A DNA stretch of 64,000 bases from Bacillus shivajii (GCF_020519665.1 NZ_CP084703.1:2108001-2172000); one strand, 5' to 3'. Shown: positions 37,204 to 47,358, numbered from the stretch's first letter. The notes: generated by a model not told the origin, from the sequence alone. Translations and numbers: made by a program.

Positions 37204-38802
37204 TTATTTCGCAGTTTTCTTTAATTCAACATACTCATCGTACGTGATTTCTTTATCGAAGACGCCTTCTTCTTGAATTTCAATAATACGGTTTGCGATC
37301 GACTGGTTAAACTGGTGGTCATGTGAACTGAAGATGATCGACCCTTTGAAGTTAATTAATCCGTTGTTTAACGAAGTAATTGATTCTAAGTCTAAGTGGT
37401 TTGTTGGCTCATCTAATAATAATACATTAGCCCCACTTAACATCATCTTAGAAAGCATGCAACGAACTTTTTCTCCACCGGATAATACGTTCGCCTTTTT
37501 CTTTGCTTCTTCTCCAGAGAACAACATACGACCAAGGAATCCTCGGATGAATGTTTCCGTTTGGTCTTCAGGGGAGTATTGGCGTAACCAATCAACTAAG
37601 TCTAAATTGCCATTTTCAAAGTACTTTGAGTTGTCCTTTGGAAAATACGATTGTGAAGTTGTGACGCCCCATTTATATGTGCCGCTGTCTGGCTCCATTT
37701 CGCCCATTAAGATCTTCAGTAATGTCGTTTTTGCAATCTCATTGACACCTACAAGAGCGACTTTATCATCTTTATTTAACGTAAAGCTCACGTTGTTTAA
37801 TACTTTTACACCGTCAACTGTCTTCGTTAAACCATCAACCGTTAATAAATCATTACCGATTTCACGGTTCGGCTTAAATTGTACGAACGGATAACGACGT
37901 GAAGAAGGCTTGATGTCATCTAATTCAATTTTATCAAGCATTTTCTTACGAGACGTTGCCTGTTTTGATTTCGATGCATTGGCACTAAACCTTGCGACGA
38001 AGTTTTGTAATTCTTTAATTTTTTCTTCTTTTTTCTTGTTTTGATCTTGCGCCATTTTTAACGCTAATTGGCTTGATTCATACCAAAAATCATAGTTACC
38101 AACGTAGATTTGGATTTTTCCAAAGTCTAAGTCAGCGATGTGTGTACACACTTTATTTAAGAAATAACGGTCGTGGGAAACAACGATGACCGTGTTTTCA
38201 AAGTTTATTAAGAACTCTTCTAGCCATTGAATCGCTTCGATATCTAAGTGGTTTGTCGGCTCATCTAGTAGAAGAACATCAGGATTACCGAAAAGAGCTT
38301 GTGCTAAAAGAACTTTCACTTTTTCCCCACCAGTAAGCTCTTCCATTTTCTTATAGTGGTGTTCATCGCCAATTCCAAGGCCTTTTAAAAGAACTGCTGC
38401 ATCAGATTCTGCTTCATAACCGTTCATTTCAGCGAATTCTCCTTCAAGCTCTGCAGCTTTCATACCGTCTTCATCGCTGAAATCAGGTTTCATATAAATC
38501 GCGTCTTTTTCTTTCATGACATCGTATAAACGCTCATAACCCATCATCACAACATCAAGCACCTGATCTTGTTCATATTCGAAGTGGTTCTGCTTTAAGA
38601 CAGTCATACGTTGGTCAGGGCCTAAAGCGACGTCACCAGTTTGAGACTCAATTTCTCCAGATAAAATTTTCAAAAACGTCGATTTTCCTGCTCCGTTTGC
38701 TCCAATTAACCCGTAGCAATTCCCCGGTGTAAATTTAAGATTTACATCCTCAAACAGCTTTTGATCTCCAAATCGTAAGCTGACATTCGATACTGTTATC
38801 AT
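37204..38802 (-). CDS. ABC-F ATPase, YkpA/YbiT type
   Basis: The 532-residue soluble protein has two nucleotide-binding domains and no membrane part, as in ABC-F translation factors that act at the ribosome. Domain 1 has GANGAGKS, LTGGEKV and LLLDEPTNHLD; domain 2 has LSGGEKVRC and LLLDEPTNHLD. The second Walker A is degenerate (GVNEIAKTT instead of GxxGxGKT). I recall the Bacillus YkpA branch also departing from consensus here. I start at 38802 (MITVSNVSL), 9 nt after AGAGG; in-frame ATGs lie at 38811 and 38820. Confidence 0.9.
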   Translation of the reverse strand: MITVSNVSLRFGDQKLFEDVNLKFTPGNCYGLIGANGAGKSTFLKILSGEIESQTGDVALGPDQRMTVLKQNHFEYEQDQVLDVVMMGYERLYDVMKEKDAIYMKPDFSDEDGMKAAELEGEFAEMNGYEAESDAAVLLKGLGIGDEHHYKKMEELTGGEKVKVLLAQALFGNPDVLLLDEPTNHLDIEAIQWLEEFLINFENTVIVVSHDRYFLNKVCTHIADLDFGKIQIYVGNYDFWYESSQLALKMAQDQNKKKEEKIKELQNFVARFSANASKSKQATSRKKMLDKIELDDIKPSSRRYPFVQFKPNREIGNDLLTVDGLTKTVDGVKVLNNVSFTLNKDDKVALVGVNEIAKTTLLKILMGEMEPDSGTYKWGVTTSQSYFPKDNSKYFENGNLDLVDWLRQYSPEDQTETFIRGFLGRMLFSGEEAKKKANVLSGGEKVRCMLSKMMLSGANVLLLDEPTNHLDLESITSLNNGLINFKGSIIFSSHDHQFNQSIANRIIEIQEEGVFDKEITYDEYVELKKTAK

Positions 38803-39018
38803 TTCATTCATCCTCTTCATAATTAAAGTCTACGAAATTATAACATTTTCCAAGAAAAAAGACGAGTGTTGCAAAATACAATATATCGTTTGGCAAATTG
38901 TACTGGACCAGGTCCCGCACAATTTTGTGAACAATGAAGGGTGGGGGAGTTTTGGACATTCAAATATTGGTTATATATGTAGGGGATAATTTTATAACAA
39001 GAGAGGCCATGTACAAAC

Positions 39019-40074
39019 ATGATTAACAGAATTGAAATGGTTAACATCATCAAGAAGCATCCTAGTCTGATAAGGTCTGGTTTAACATTTAAGTATTTAC
39101 AAAAAGAGCAGTGTAACTCTCACTTTGATATGATTTGCTTTTCCAACCATTCGAGTGAAAATGTTTATATATTTTATGAACCAGAAGTAAACGACGGATC
39201 AATAGGGGCATTCATTAGCTTTATCGGTCGTTCTTTTCATTCGGATCAGTTAAGTAACATCATTGTTTGCGCGACTGATTTTCATTCAGACTATTTACGC
39301 GGACTTCAATTGTTTGGAGTTAAAACTTGTGAACTATCGTATGCCCAGGTGCTTCAATATCTTCACGTTCACGATTTAAGTCTTTATGATCGTTATGAAC
39401 ATTTACAACAAAGGTTGCAACAAGAAGATGTTAATAAAAGTAAAGCTAGTGTCGTTGAAAAACGTCAAGCCATTGAAAATGAAAGTGAAGCATTTTCACA
39501 ATGGTTATTAAGTGCAGATTTAAACGCTTCATGGGGTCCATATTCGCTACTAGTTTCAACGAAAGCCAAACGCACAACACAACTAAGTGGCAAGGAACGA
39601 GAATTTCAGTTATACCATAATGACCAACTCGTTTATGAAGGGAAAATTGTAATTGGTAGAGAAGAGGAAGGACTGCACAGGTCATGTATGATGATCGTAT
39701 ACATTTGGAGTACAATAAATATGGCAGATAACCAATCATTAGAGGACTCGATCGCTCTAACCTTACCATTAAACACATTTATTCAACGATGTTCTGATCA
39801 ACTTGTAACAAGAGAGTTATTAAATATCCTGTCACTTTCAGATCGAGAGAAAGAAAAAATAATGATTATTTTAGAACGTTGGGGCATTCCAGACTACTTC
39901 CCTTTAAAGGTTGAAGATTTAAGTCCAGAACAGTTACAAACGTTTATGAAAGTGATCGTAAGTATCGCTTTATTAAAACAAGCAGCACTAGGTAAATTCA
40001 ATCGTAAACTGATTAAAAAGAAAAAGAAGTCACCAAAAAGGCAACTGGAATATGGATCTTATGAGGCAAAATAA
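39019..40074 (+). CDS. Protein of unknown function (351 aa)
   Basis: This soluble protein has no signal peptide, a mixed first half (FDMICFSNHSSENVYIFYEP) and a basic C-terminal tail (KLIKKKKKSPKRQ). I do not recognise a family. The ribosome site is poor: AGAGAGG lies about 12 nt before ATG 39019, and ATG 39037 is an alternative start. A hairpin with AATGTCC/GGACATT arms follows at 40113-40143. It stands alone between the ABC-F gene and a tandem array. Confidence 0.75.
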   Translation: MINRIEMVNIIKKHPSLIRSGLTFKYLQKEQCNSHFDMICFSNHSSENVYIFYEPEVNDGSIGAFISFIGRSFHSDQLSNIIVCATDFHSDYLRGLQLFGVKTCELSYAQVLQYLHVHDLSLYDRYEHLQQRLQQEDVNKSKASVVEKRQAIENESEAFSQWLLSADLNASWGPYSLLVSTKAKRTTQLSGKEREFQLYHNDQLVYEGKIVIGREEEGLHRSCMMIVYIWSTINMADNQSLEDSIALTLPLNTFIQRCSDQLVTRELLNILSLSDREKEKIMIILERWGIPDYFPLKVEDLSPEQLQTFMKVIVSIALLKQAALGKFNRKLIKKKKKSPKRQLEYGSYEAK

Positions 40075-40152
40075 GGTCCGAAGTATTGAATGGGAATTAG
40101 TTACAGAAAAGAAATGTCCTCATGAAGTGTTCATGGGGACATTAAAGGAGTG

Positions 40153-40305
40153 AAACTCTGTGAAAAAATTGAGTTTCATCGTGAAAATTTAATTTATCCG
40201 TGAAAATATCATGTTATCCGCGAGATTGCTATGTTATCCGCGAAAAATCATGTTTATCCGTGAAATTTTTATTTTATCCGTGAGAAATTTCATTTCTCCG
40301 TAACT
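40153..40305. repeat. 20-bp tandem array (TTATCCG type)
   Basis: Units end in TTATCCG at 40200, 40220, 40240, 40260 and 40280 (CTCCG at 40300), an exact 20-bp period. Two looser units precede. The typical unit is TGAAAATATCATGTTATCCG. It fills the gap between the 39019 gene and the pepF terminator. Confidence 0.88.
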
Positions 40306-40358
40306 TAAAATGATTCTAATTAAATATGGTGTTTCTCATTCATCACAATCAGAATGAA

Positions 40359-40389
40359 AACAGGTGCCGACAACGTATCGGCACCTGTT
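40359..40389 (-). terminator. Terminator of pepF copy 2
   Basis: AACAGGTGCCGA pairs perfectly with TCGGCACCTGTT around a 7-nt loop. On the minus strand it is followed by TTCATTC, just after the pepF stop. Confidence 0.85.
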
Positions 40390-40397
40390 TATCTTTA

Positions 40398-42203
40398 TTA
40401 TTCATAACTAGCTTCAAGTTTATCGATTAATGAGCCTACGTAAGCGACTGCTTCACGGATCGTTTCTTTATTTTCCATGTCAACTCCAGCATGATTCAGT
40501 AAGTCTTGAGGACTCTTCGTTCCACCAGCCTTTAATACTTCTAACCAGCGATCAACGACAGGTTGACCTTCTTCAAAAATTTTCTTCGATACGACGGTAG
40601 ATGCTGTAAGTCCAGCAGAATACGTATATGGATACAGACCCATGTAGTAGTGAGGCTGGCGCATCCAAGTTAGCCCAGCATCTTCATCTAATTCTACGGC
40701 GTCTTGCCAGAATCCAGATAACACATCTTGTTTAATTGAAGTAAGTGTGTTTGCTGTATGTGGCTTACCTTGCTCAGCGTGTTCATATACTCTACGCTGG
40801 AATTCACCTTCTAATAGGTGCGTGACGAAATTATGATAATACGTACCTAGCAGCTGTAAAATCACCCAACGTTCCATACGTGGATCGTTTGTTTCTTTTA
40901 GAAGGTGATTACTTAGTAACATTTCATTCATCGTTGATGGGGCTTCAACAAAGTATGTTGAAGGTCTCGTATCACCGATACGTTGATGTTTATTCGCTAA
41001 GTAGAAGTGTCCGGCATGGCCTAATTCATGCGCTAAAATAAATGCGCCACGCATAGTGCCTTTCCACGTCATGAGAATATATGGGTGCGAACCATACGGG
41101 CTTGCACAAAACGCTCCTGTCATTTTTCCGACGTTATCTGCTCGGTCGACCCAGCGCTCATTCAGTCCTTTTTTCATAATTTCCTGATATTCAGGTCCCA
41201 TGACTTCTAATGATTGTAAAATTAAGTCTGATACTTTCTCATAAGATGTTTCAGGTTGGAAGTCAGGATCTAACGGTGCTTTTAAATCACAAAACTTCAT
41301 CGTATCTAGACCTAATACACGTTTTTTCAATTTCGCCAAGCGTTGCATGTGAGGCGCAAGCTCATTATAAATAATGTCTAGCTGATTGTTGTACATTTCT
41401 TTCGTCACTTTTTGTGGGTGCAAGAGCATTTCTGTGACAGAATCGTAATTTCTTGCTTTAGCTAATGATACTTGTTTGTTTACTTCCGTTGCATATGTTG
41501 CTCCGTATGTGTTTTTATATTGGTTTAATGTTTTCACAAAAGAGTCATATGCATTTCGTCGTTCTTCTGTATTTGGTGATAGCTCGTACTGGTCTTCGAA
41601 TAAAGCAAACGATAACGGTTGTTCTTCGCCATTTGCATCTTTAAATGAGGAGAATGTCATATCTGATGATTTACTCGTCGAATAAATTTTATAAGGTGCA
41701 GAATGAACTTCACCTAGAGATGCCAAAATTTCTTCTGTCTCAGGTGAAAGGGCGTACGGTTTCTTTTCTAAAATATTTTCAATTTGCAGTCGAAAGTTTT
41801 CCAGTTCCTCTTCATCTTTAAAAAATGCTTCGATTTCATCATCAGGCAATTGCAAAATTTCTGACTCTATAAATGAAGTTTCTGCCTGTATTTTCGTATT
41901 CAGTGCACTCATTTTTGCGAAGTTCGTTTGTGATGTTGGGTTTGTACCGTCTTCAGCTAGCTTTAAATTTGCATAGGAAGCAGCTAATATTAGTTTTTCA
42001 TGGAGCTGTTCTTTTGTTTGTAAACAAGAAAGTAATGTAGAAGCATCTTCACCTAGTTTTCCTTTAAAAGCTGTCACTGTTGGTAAAAAACTTTCAATTG
42101 AACCAAGTTCATCGAGCCACGCTTGTTCCGTTGCAAATAAGTCTTCAATTTTCCACGTTTCTTCCGTATGTACTTCATGTCTTTTCGTTAATTCTTTCCC
42201 CAT
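40398..42203 (-). CDS. pepF: Oligoendopeptidase F, M3B zinc metallopeptidase (copy 2)
   Basis: The 601-residue M3B peptidase has HELGH at 392-396, a third ligand in FVEAPST, and the same C-terminal TWMRQPHYYMGLYPYTYS block as copy 1 (718-2544). The pre-motif region (FCASPYGSHPYILMTWKG) is the more usual PepF form, so this is probably the orthologue of the standard Bacillus enzyme and copy 1 the divergent paralogue. AAAAGGAGATG precedes ATG 42203. Confidence 0.94.
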   Translation of the reverse strand: MGKELTKRHEVHTEETWKIEDLFATEQAWLDELGSIESFLPTVTAFKGKLGEDASTLLSCLQTKEQLHEKLILAASYANLKLAEDGTNPTSQTNFAKMSALNTKIQAETSFIESEILQLPDDEIEAFFKDEEELENFRLQIENILEKKPYALSPETEEILASLGEVHSAPYKIYSTSKSSDMTFSSFKDANGEEQPLSFALFEDQYELSPNTEERRNAYDSFVKTLNQYKNTYGATYATEVNKQVSLAKARNYDSVTEMLLHPQKVTKEMYNNQLDIIYNELAPHMQRLAKLKKRVLGLDTMKFCDLKAPLDPDFQPETSYEKVSDLILQSLEVMGPEYQEIMKKGLNERWVDRADNVGKMTGAFCASPYGSHPYILMTWKGTMRGAFILAHELGHAGHFYLANKHQRIGDTRPSTYFVEAPSTMNEMLLSNHLLKETNDPRMERWVILQLLGTYYHNFVTHLLEGEFQRRVYEHAEQGKPHTANTLTSIKQDVLSGFWQDAVELDEDAGLTWMRQPHYYMGLYPYTYSAGLTASTVVSKKIFEEGQPVVDRWLEVLKAGGTKSPQDLLNHAGVDMENKETIREAVAYVGSLIDKLEASYE

Positions 42204-42297
42204 TTTTTCATCTCCTTTTTATTTCGTTGGACGAATTAATAGTATTGTACAATAAAATTAAAAAGAAAAATATGATTTTTCAGAAATTATATGTACC

Positions 42298-42980
42298 TGA
42301 ATCAATTTCATCACTCAAAATAATATGCGAGTTTCCGAATGGTGAGTGTGAACTTCACTTCAGACGGACGGTTTCTCGAGGGCTTGTCTTCAGCTAACTT
42401 AGGCTCGACAGCTCTTCGCCTAAGTGGATGTTCAGCTCGTTGCTCCTGCGGTTACTCGTCGCAGATAAACAGTGCTCCTGCGATTACTCGTCGCAGACTA
42501 CGTACCTCTTCCTCTTCAAGTGCTTCTTTGAAGATGATGCGTCGAGGCAGCTCGAAGAATATTCGGAGAAGCGAATGCTCGTTGCTCCTGCGGTTACTCG
42601 TCGCAGACTACGTGCCTCTTCCTCTTCAAGTGCTTCTTTGAAGATGATGCGTCGAGGCAGCTCGAAGTATATTCGGAGAAGCGAATGCTCGTTGCTCCTG
42701 CGGTTACTCGTCGCAGACTACGTGCCTCTTCCTCTTCAAACACTTCTTGGAAGATGATGCGTCGAGGCAGCTCGAAGAATATTCGGAGAAGCGAATGCTC
42801 GTTGCTCCTGCGATTACTCGTCGCAGCTCGGAGCAGTTCGAAGGAGTATTGCTCGTCGCTGATCCTTCGGGAGTCGCCGTCTTTTGTTACGTTCACTTAC
42901 AAATAAAACGTACATTTAATGAAACATTTATAATACCATTCGTTTCATTGCACAAAAAACGGAATGATGAAATTGATTCA
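42298..42980. mobile_element. MITE-like element, long form with internal array
   Basis: Terminal inverted repeats TGAATCAATTTCATCA (42298-42313) and complement (42965-42980) bound 683 bp. The outer 65-85 bp on each side match the short 152-bp form at 32988-33139. The centre is a tandem array with a 110-bp period: GTTGCTCCTGCGGTTACTCG-type starts at 42581, 42691 and 42801, with an earlier irregular unit at 42439. The open frames within it are repeat artefacts. Confidence 0.88.
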
Positions 42981-43120
42981 CTTATATTGTAAAAATAAGT
43001 CACTGGGATCTAATTTTTTCTTGAGTTTTACCATGTTTTTTGAATTGCTGTTAATTTTGGAGGAAAACAAAGGCTTTGAAGCGAATTTTATAGCACTACA
43101 CATAGATAGGAGAGCTACAT

Positions 43121-43804
43121 ATGGGAAAAATAGGGGTTATTGGTGCGATGCAAGTAGAGATTGATTTAATATTAGACAAGATGGATGTTCAAAAAGAGTA
43201 TAGTTATGCGGGCTTTTCTTTTTACTCTGGAGTGCTTTATGGAAAAGAGATCGTCTTAGCGCGTTGTGGTGTGGGCAAAGTCAATGCTGCTTCTTGTACG
43301 CAAATTATGATAGACAGATTTGATTTGAACTATATGATAAATACTGGCATTGCCGGGAGTTTAAGAAAGGATATTCATGTTTGTGATATCGTCATTTCAA
43401 CAGATGTAACACATCATGATGTTCGACAAGCTCAAATGAAAAATCTATTTCCATTTCAAGAAAGGTTTATTGCTAGTAAAGAACTCATCGAGCTAGCAAT
43501 AAAAGCATGTGAATCCGTTCGTTTACATTCGAATTATCATTGTGGAAGGGTGATAAGTGGTGAATGTTTTGTAGAGGATCGTCATCAAAAAGAACTTTTA
43601 ATAAATACTTTTAAGCCAGCGTGTGTAGAAATGGAAGGGGCTTCAATTGCACACGTATCTTTTATTAATAAGATACCTTTTCTTATTATTAGATGTATTT
43701 CAGATCATGCAGATGATGATGCAACGAATTCATATGAGAACTTTGAAAAAACTGCAGGAAAACAGTCATCATCAATCGTGATAGAAATGGTTAAACGTTT
43801 TTAA
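43121..43804 (+). CDS. mtnN: 5'-methylthioadenosine/S-adenosylhomocysteine nucleosidase
   Basis: The 227-residue enzyme cleaves adenine from MTA and SAH in methionine salvage and the activated methyl cycle. Family features are the start KIGVIGAMQVEI, GVGKVNAA, NTGIAGSL, the ribose-binding VEMEGASIAH, and the catalytic Asp in RCISDHADDDA. ATAGGAGAG lies before ATG 43121. B. subtilis-type genomes usually carry one mtnN elsewhere, so this may be a second copy. Confidence 0.93.
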   Translation: MGKIGVIGAMQVEIDLILDKMDVQKEYSYAGFSFYSGVLYGKEIVLARCGVGKVNAASCTQIMIDRFDLNYMINTGIAGSLRKDIHVCDIVISTDVTHHDVRQAQMKNLFPFQERFIASKELIELAIKACESVRLHSNYHCGRVISGECFVEDRHQKELLINTFKPACVEMEGASIAHVSFINKIPFLIIRCISDHADDDATNSYENFEKTAGKQSSSIVIEMVKRF

Positions 43805-43925
43805 TAAAGGCTGTCTTTGTAAACATGGTTGTTGTTTCACTTGTGTTCGCTAACGACGGACAGACTCAAAGGCTCTCAATTCATAAAAAAGCAATAATCT
43901 TTTAGAAAAGAACCTTAATAAAAGC

Positions 43926-43958
43926 AAAACACCTGAGATATGTACTCAGGTGTTTTTT
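43926..43958. terminator. Bidirectional terminator
   Basis: AAAACACCTGAG - atatgta - CTCAGGTGTTTTTT, between the convergent mtnN and symporter-like genes. Confidence 0.92.
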
Positions 43959-43991
43959 ACGTGTTATTTGAGAAAATGACTTATTAACTGT

Positions 43992-45524
43992 TTATAGGAA
44001 TAGGATCGCACCGAATACTCCAACGACACCAAGGGCAGATAAAATATAAACGGTCTTAATTGGCATTTCACCATTGTTTTCCATCGCTTTACCAAACATA
44101 AAGAAGACAAGTGGATGAACTAAAAATGGCATAGAGAAGATAAATGGAATTAATGCTGCAGCATCACTACCAAACATTTCACCTTGAATCGCTGCGAACA
44201 ACCCAAAGTGAGAAATTGCACTCGTTTGTGCCATTGCTGCATATTCCATGCTCATTGCACTAATGCTCAGTAATCCTAATCCACCGAAAACGGCACAAAT
44301 TTGCCAACCGAATGAGAACTGCATTAATGCGTTCACTTCTTTTCGGTCATCGGAATTTGCTTTTCTTAAGTTACGTAGTGCGTATACCGTTAATAGTACA
44401 CCGATTGTAATTAAGATTAATGATGGGATAAGCCATAAAGAACCTTGTTCAGCACTAATTGCTAGCACAGAGAATACAAAGATATGTCCGAAGAACGGAA
44501 TGTTAATCATTATAGGTGCACGTTGCGCAGCTGTTTTTCCAAAGTCACCAGCAGTACAAGCCCCTGTTAAACCAGAGTGTGAAAGAGCTCCTGCCATACC
44601 TGGTGCTAAATTTCGAACATTTGCTGTTCTTGAAAAGAACATAATGAGGGCGATTCCTCCGAACATCCAGAACAGCTGGCCGAAAAAGCCGTACACTAAC
44701 ACGGCATTCATTCCATCAATTGTGAAGGCTTCACCAATTCGTGAACCACCAATCATAAAGTTTGCCGCTAAGACGACGGGAATACCGGCAAATAATAGTG
44801 AACGGATCGTTGGTCCAAATGACCATTGATAGAAAATAGCCCCTAACCCTGCTGCAATCATCATTGCAAAGAAAATTTGCGGAAGAGCAATTAACGGTTG
44901 CACGATACTTGCAACTTGGAATGATGCATATAAAACAAAGATAATAAACAAGATTTCAATAATCCCTTTACGAATATAGGAATGCTTGTTCTTAATCTGT
45001 GCTTTATTATCAATGAAGATGACGGCACCAATAATTCCTATGTACGCAATTAATGGATAATAGTTGCTAAAGATGGATCCATCGCCGCCTGGTAATAAAA
45101 TACGGGCAACCCCTTCAATACCAAATAATAGAAAGAATGCGCGAATAATAAAGACAAGCTGTGTTCTTGAAGTACCGAGAATGGTTTCTTCATCTGATGG
45201 TACGACAACGTCATCTACTTCGAGTTTTTTGTTTCCTAAAATTTTTCGTAGTTCTTGTCCACCTACGAAGAAGGAGACCGTTAATGCAATAATCGTAGTA
45301 GCTGCGATAAGGTCTACGAATGGAAACTCAGGTAAACCTGGAGAAGCCACACCACTTACTTCTAAAACATAACCCATTGATAACCCAAAAATTACGATAA
45401 TTAATATGGGTGAATAACGGGTTCCTGCAACGACAGTTCTTGAAATGAGAACCATCGGAATGAGGAATAACAAAATGATCCAAAACTGATTTAAAAATTG
45501 TAAATTAGCAAGTTGGTCAGTCAT
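43992..45524 (-). CDS. Polytopic membrane protein, sodium/glutamate-symporter-like
   Basis: The 510-residue protein has about 12 spans. The first quarter (YSPILIIVIFGLSMGYVLE, then DLIAATTIIALTVSFFVGG) and the centre (GGSRIGEAF, GMAGALSHSGLTGACTAGD) recall the GltS-type Na+/glutamate carrier group, but I cannot place it firmly. It is transcribed divergently from the ABC importer genes that follow, so a related substrate is possible. The start is ATG 45524. Confidence 0.6.
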   Translation of the reverse strand: MTDQLANLQFLNQFWIILLFLIPMVLISRTVVAGTRYSPILIIVIFGLSMGYVLEVSGVASPGLPEFPFVDLIAATTIIALTVSFFVGGQELRKILGNKKLEVDDVVVPSDEETILGTSRTQLVFIIRAFFLLFGIEGVARILLPGGDGSIFSNYYPLIAYIGIIGAVIFIDNKAQIKNKHSYIRKGIIEILFIIFVLYASFQVASIVQPLIALPQIFFAMMIAAGLGAIFYQWSFGPTIRSLLFAGIPVVLAANFMIGGSRIGEAFTIDGMNAVLVYGFFGQLFWMFGGIALIMFFSRTANVRNLAPGMAGALSHSGLTGACTAGDFGKTAAQRAPIMINIPFFGHIFVFSVLAISAEQGSLWLIPSLILITIGVLLTVYALRNLRKANSDDRKEVNALMQFSFGWQICAVFGGLGLLSISAMSMEYAAMAQTSAISHFGLFAAIQGEMFGSDAAALIPFIFSMPFLVHPLVFFMFGKAMENNGEMPIKTVYILSALGVVGVFGAILFL

Positions 45525-45818
45525 TTAAATGTTCAAACTCCTTATGCTGTATATTTGTTCACAAAGATATATATTAACTGAATTAAAAGAGAAGGTAAAC
45601 GTATTTTTACATATATTTTTATATAGTTTGTGACAGTTAGCAAATTTTAAAAGTCTAATTTACAAAACTTGTTAAAAACATGATAAAAAACTTGCTACAT
45701 CGTAAAAACATGAAAGATATATTGACACTCCTAAATAAACCATCATATACTATTTATATCAATTCCGATAAGAGTGATATGAATTATCGTGAATATAAGG
45801 GGATAGGGAGGGAATATC

Positions 45819-46613
45819 GTGGAAAACGTAAAAATTCAACAAGTAGAAAAAACGTTCCCTAATAAAGAGAAAAAACATACTTTTACAGTTTTTGAAGATA
45901 TATCACTATCCGTTTCATCTGGAGAGTTTGTCTCACTATTAGGCCCTTCAGGATGTGGAAAATCTACATTGTTAAATATTGTTGCAGGATTAGATGACGC
46001 AACGAATGGTGAAGTAACTGTAGGAGGAAAAAAGGTAATAGGTCCTGGAGCAGATAGAGGTGTCGTTTTCCAAGAAGCAGCATTAATGCCATGGTTAAAC
46101 GTATTGGAAAACGTGACGTTTGCATTACGTAAAAAAATGAAAAAGCAAGAAGCTATTGAGCATGCAAAAAAATATTTGAAACTCGTTCATTTAAGTAAGT
46201 TCATGCATTCATATCCTCACGAATTATCTGGTGGAATGAAACAAAGGGTTGCAATCGCACGAGCGTTAGCGATGGACCCAGAAGTATTATTAATGGATGA
46301 ACCGTTCGGGGCGCTTGATGAACAAACAAGAACGATGCTACACAAAGAAGTACAGTTTATTTGGGAAGAAACGAAAAAAACAATTGTTTTTGTTACACAT
46401 AACATTCGCGAGTCAATTATGCTATCAGACCGAATTGTTTTAATGGGGACTCGTCCCGGTGGCATTCGAAAAATCTTCCCTGTTGACCTACCAAGACCGC
46501 GTGTTCCTTCTTCACCAGAATTTATCGCTCTTGAAGAAGAAATCATGTCCATACTTGGCGGCGAAATCGAGAAAGTGATGAGGGAGGAAATCGGTGATGG
46601 CATCAATTCTTAG
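45819..46613 (+). CDS. ABC transporter ATP-binding protein, NitT/TauT type
   Basis: The 264-residue ATPase has GPSGCGKST, the Q-loop VFQEAALMPW, signature LSGGMKQRV, Walker B VLLMDEPFGALD, and the VTHNIRESI switch. It resembles SsuB/TauB ATPases for nitrate, taurine and sulfonate importers. The start is GTG 45819 with GGAGGGAA 7 nt upstream. It overlaps the permease gene by 17 bp. Confidence 0.92.
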   Translation: MENVKIQQVEKTFPNKEKKHTFTVFEDISLSVSSGEFVSLLGPSGCGKSTLLNIVAGLDDATNGEVTVGGKKVIGPGADRGVVFQEAALMPWLNVLENVTFALRKKMKKQEAIEHAKKYLKLVHLSKFMHSYPHELSGGMKQRVAIARALAMDPEVLLMDEPFGALDEQTRTMLHKEVQFIWEETKKTIVFVTHNIRESIMLSDRIVLMGTRPGGIRKIFPVDLPRPRVPSSPEFIALEEEIMSILGGEIEKVMREEIGDGINS

Positions 46614-47358
46614 AAGGGTCATCTTCTTTATAGGACTAGTGGGGATATGGGAGGTCGTATATAGGTTTTATTCGCAAGAAACGACTTTATTTCCATCACC
46701 ATTTGGTGCAGTAGAGCAATTATATATCGGGTTATTCGATACAGGAATTTTAGCAGTTGCGTTAACAGAAAGTTTACAGCGAATCGCAATTGGTTTTACA
46801 TTAGCAGTCCTTATTGGTGGGTTTCTCGGAGTTTTATTAGGTGTTTCAAAAATTGCTGATGAAACGTTAGGCTCACTCGTTATTGCCTTACAATCTGTAC
46901 CTAGTATCGTTTGGTTACCACTTGCACTCGTTATGTTCCAGGGTGGCCCAGCAGCGATTTATTTCGTTGTCATTTTAGGTGGTACGTGGGCAATGACGTT
47001 AAATATGAGAATGGGGATTAAGAATGTCCAGCCGATCTTAATACGCGCAGCCAGAACAATGGGTTACAAAAGAACCGAATTAATTTGGAAAGTGATGATT
47101 CCAGCATCCATACCGTCAGCATTAACTGGTGCACGACTTGCTTGGGCATTTGGTTGGCGTGCATTAATGGCCGCTGAACTTATTGGCCGCGGTGGACTAG
47201 GACGTACACTCATGGATGCACGAGACTTCTTTAATATGGATCTCGTCGTTGCGATTATGATTATCATTTCAGTGATTGGCTTAATCGTCGAATACTTTAT
47301 TTTCAGCAAAATTGAAAAGCGCGTGTTATCACGCTGGGGATTAGCCAAATCAGCTTAA
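46597..47358 (+). CDS. ABC transporter permease, NitT/TauT type
   Basis: The 253-residue permease has five to six spans and the conserved cytoplasmic loop of this family (RAARTMGYKRTELIWKVMIP, with the EAA-like GxxxxxxxxP pattern). ATG 46597 or GTG 46594 could start; GGGAGG precedes both. The overlap with the ATPase gene implies coupled translation. Confidence 0.92.
   Translation: MASILRRVIFFIGLVGIWEVVYRFYSQETTLFPSPFGAVEQLYIGLFDTGILAVALTESLQRIAIGFTLAVLIGGFLGVLLGVSKIADETLGSLVIALQSVPSIVWLPLALVMFQGGPAAIYFVVILGGTWAMTLNMRMGIKNVQPILIRAARTMGYKRTELIWKVMIPASIPSALTGARLAWAFGWRALMAAELIGRGGLGRTLMDARDFFNMDLVVAIMIIISVIGLIVEYFIFSKIEKRVLSRWGLAKSA

Noticed and set aside
42339-42992. Several overlapping Arg/Ser-rich frames on both strands
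   Set aside because: They arise from the 110-bp array inside the MITE-like element; no start signals or family resemblance.
45680-45862. 60-codon frame upstream of the ABC ATPase gene
   Set aside because: It overlaps the ATPase start in another frame and lacks a ribosome site; the region is the promoter and leader.
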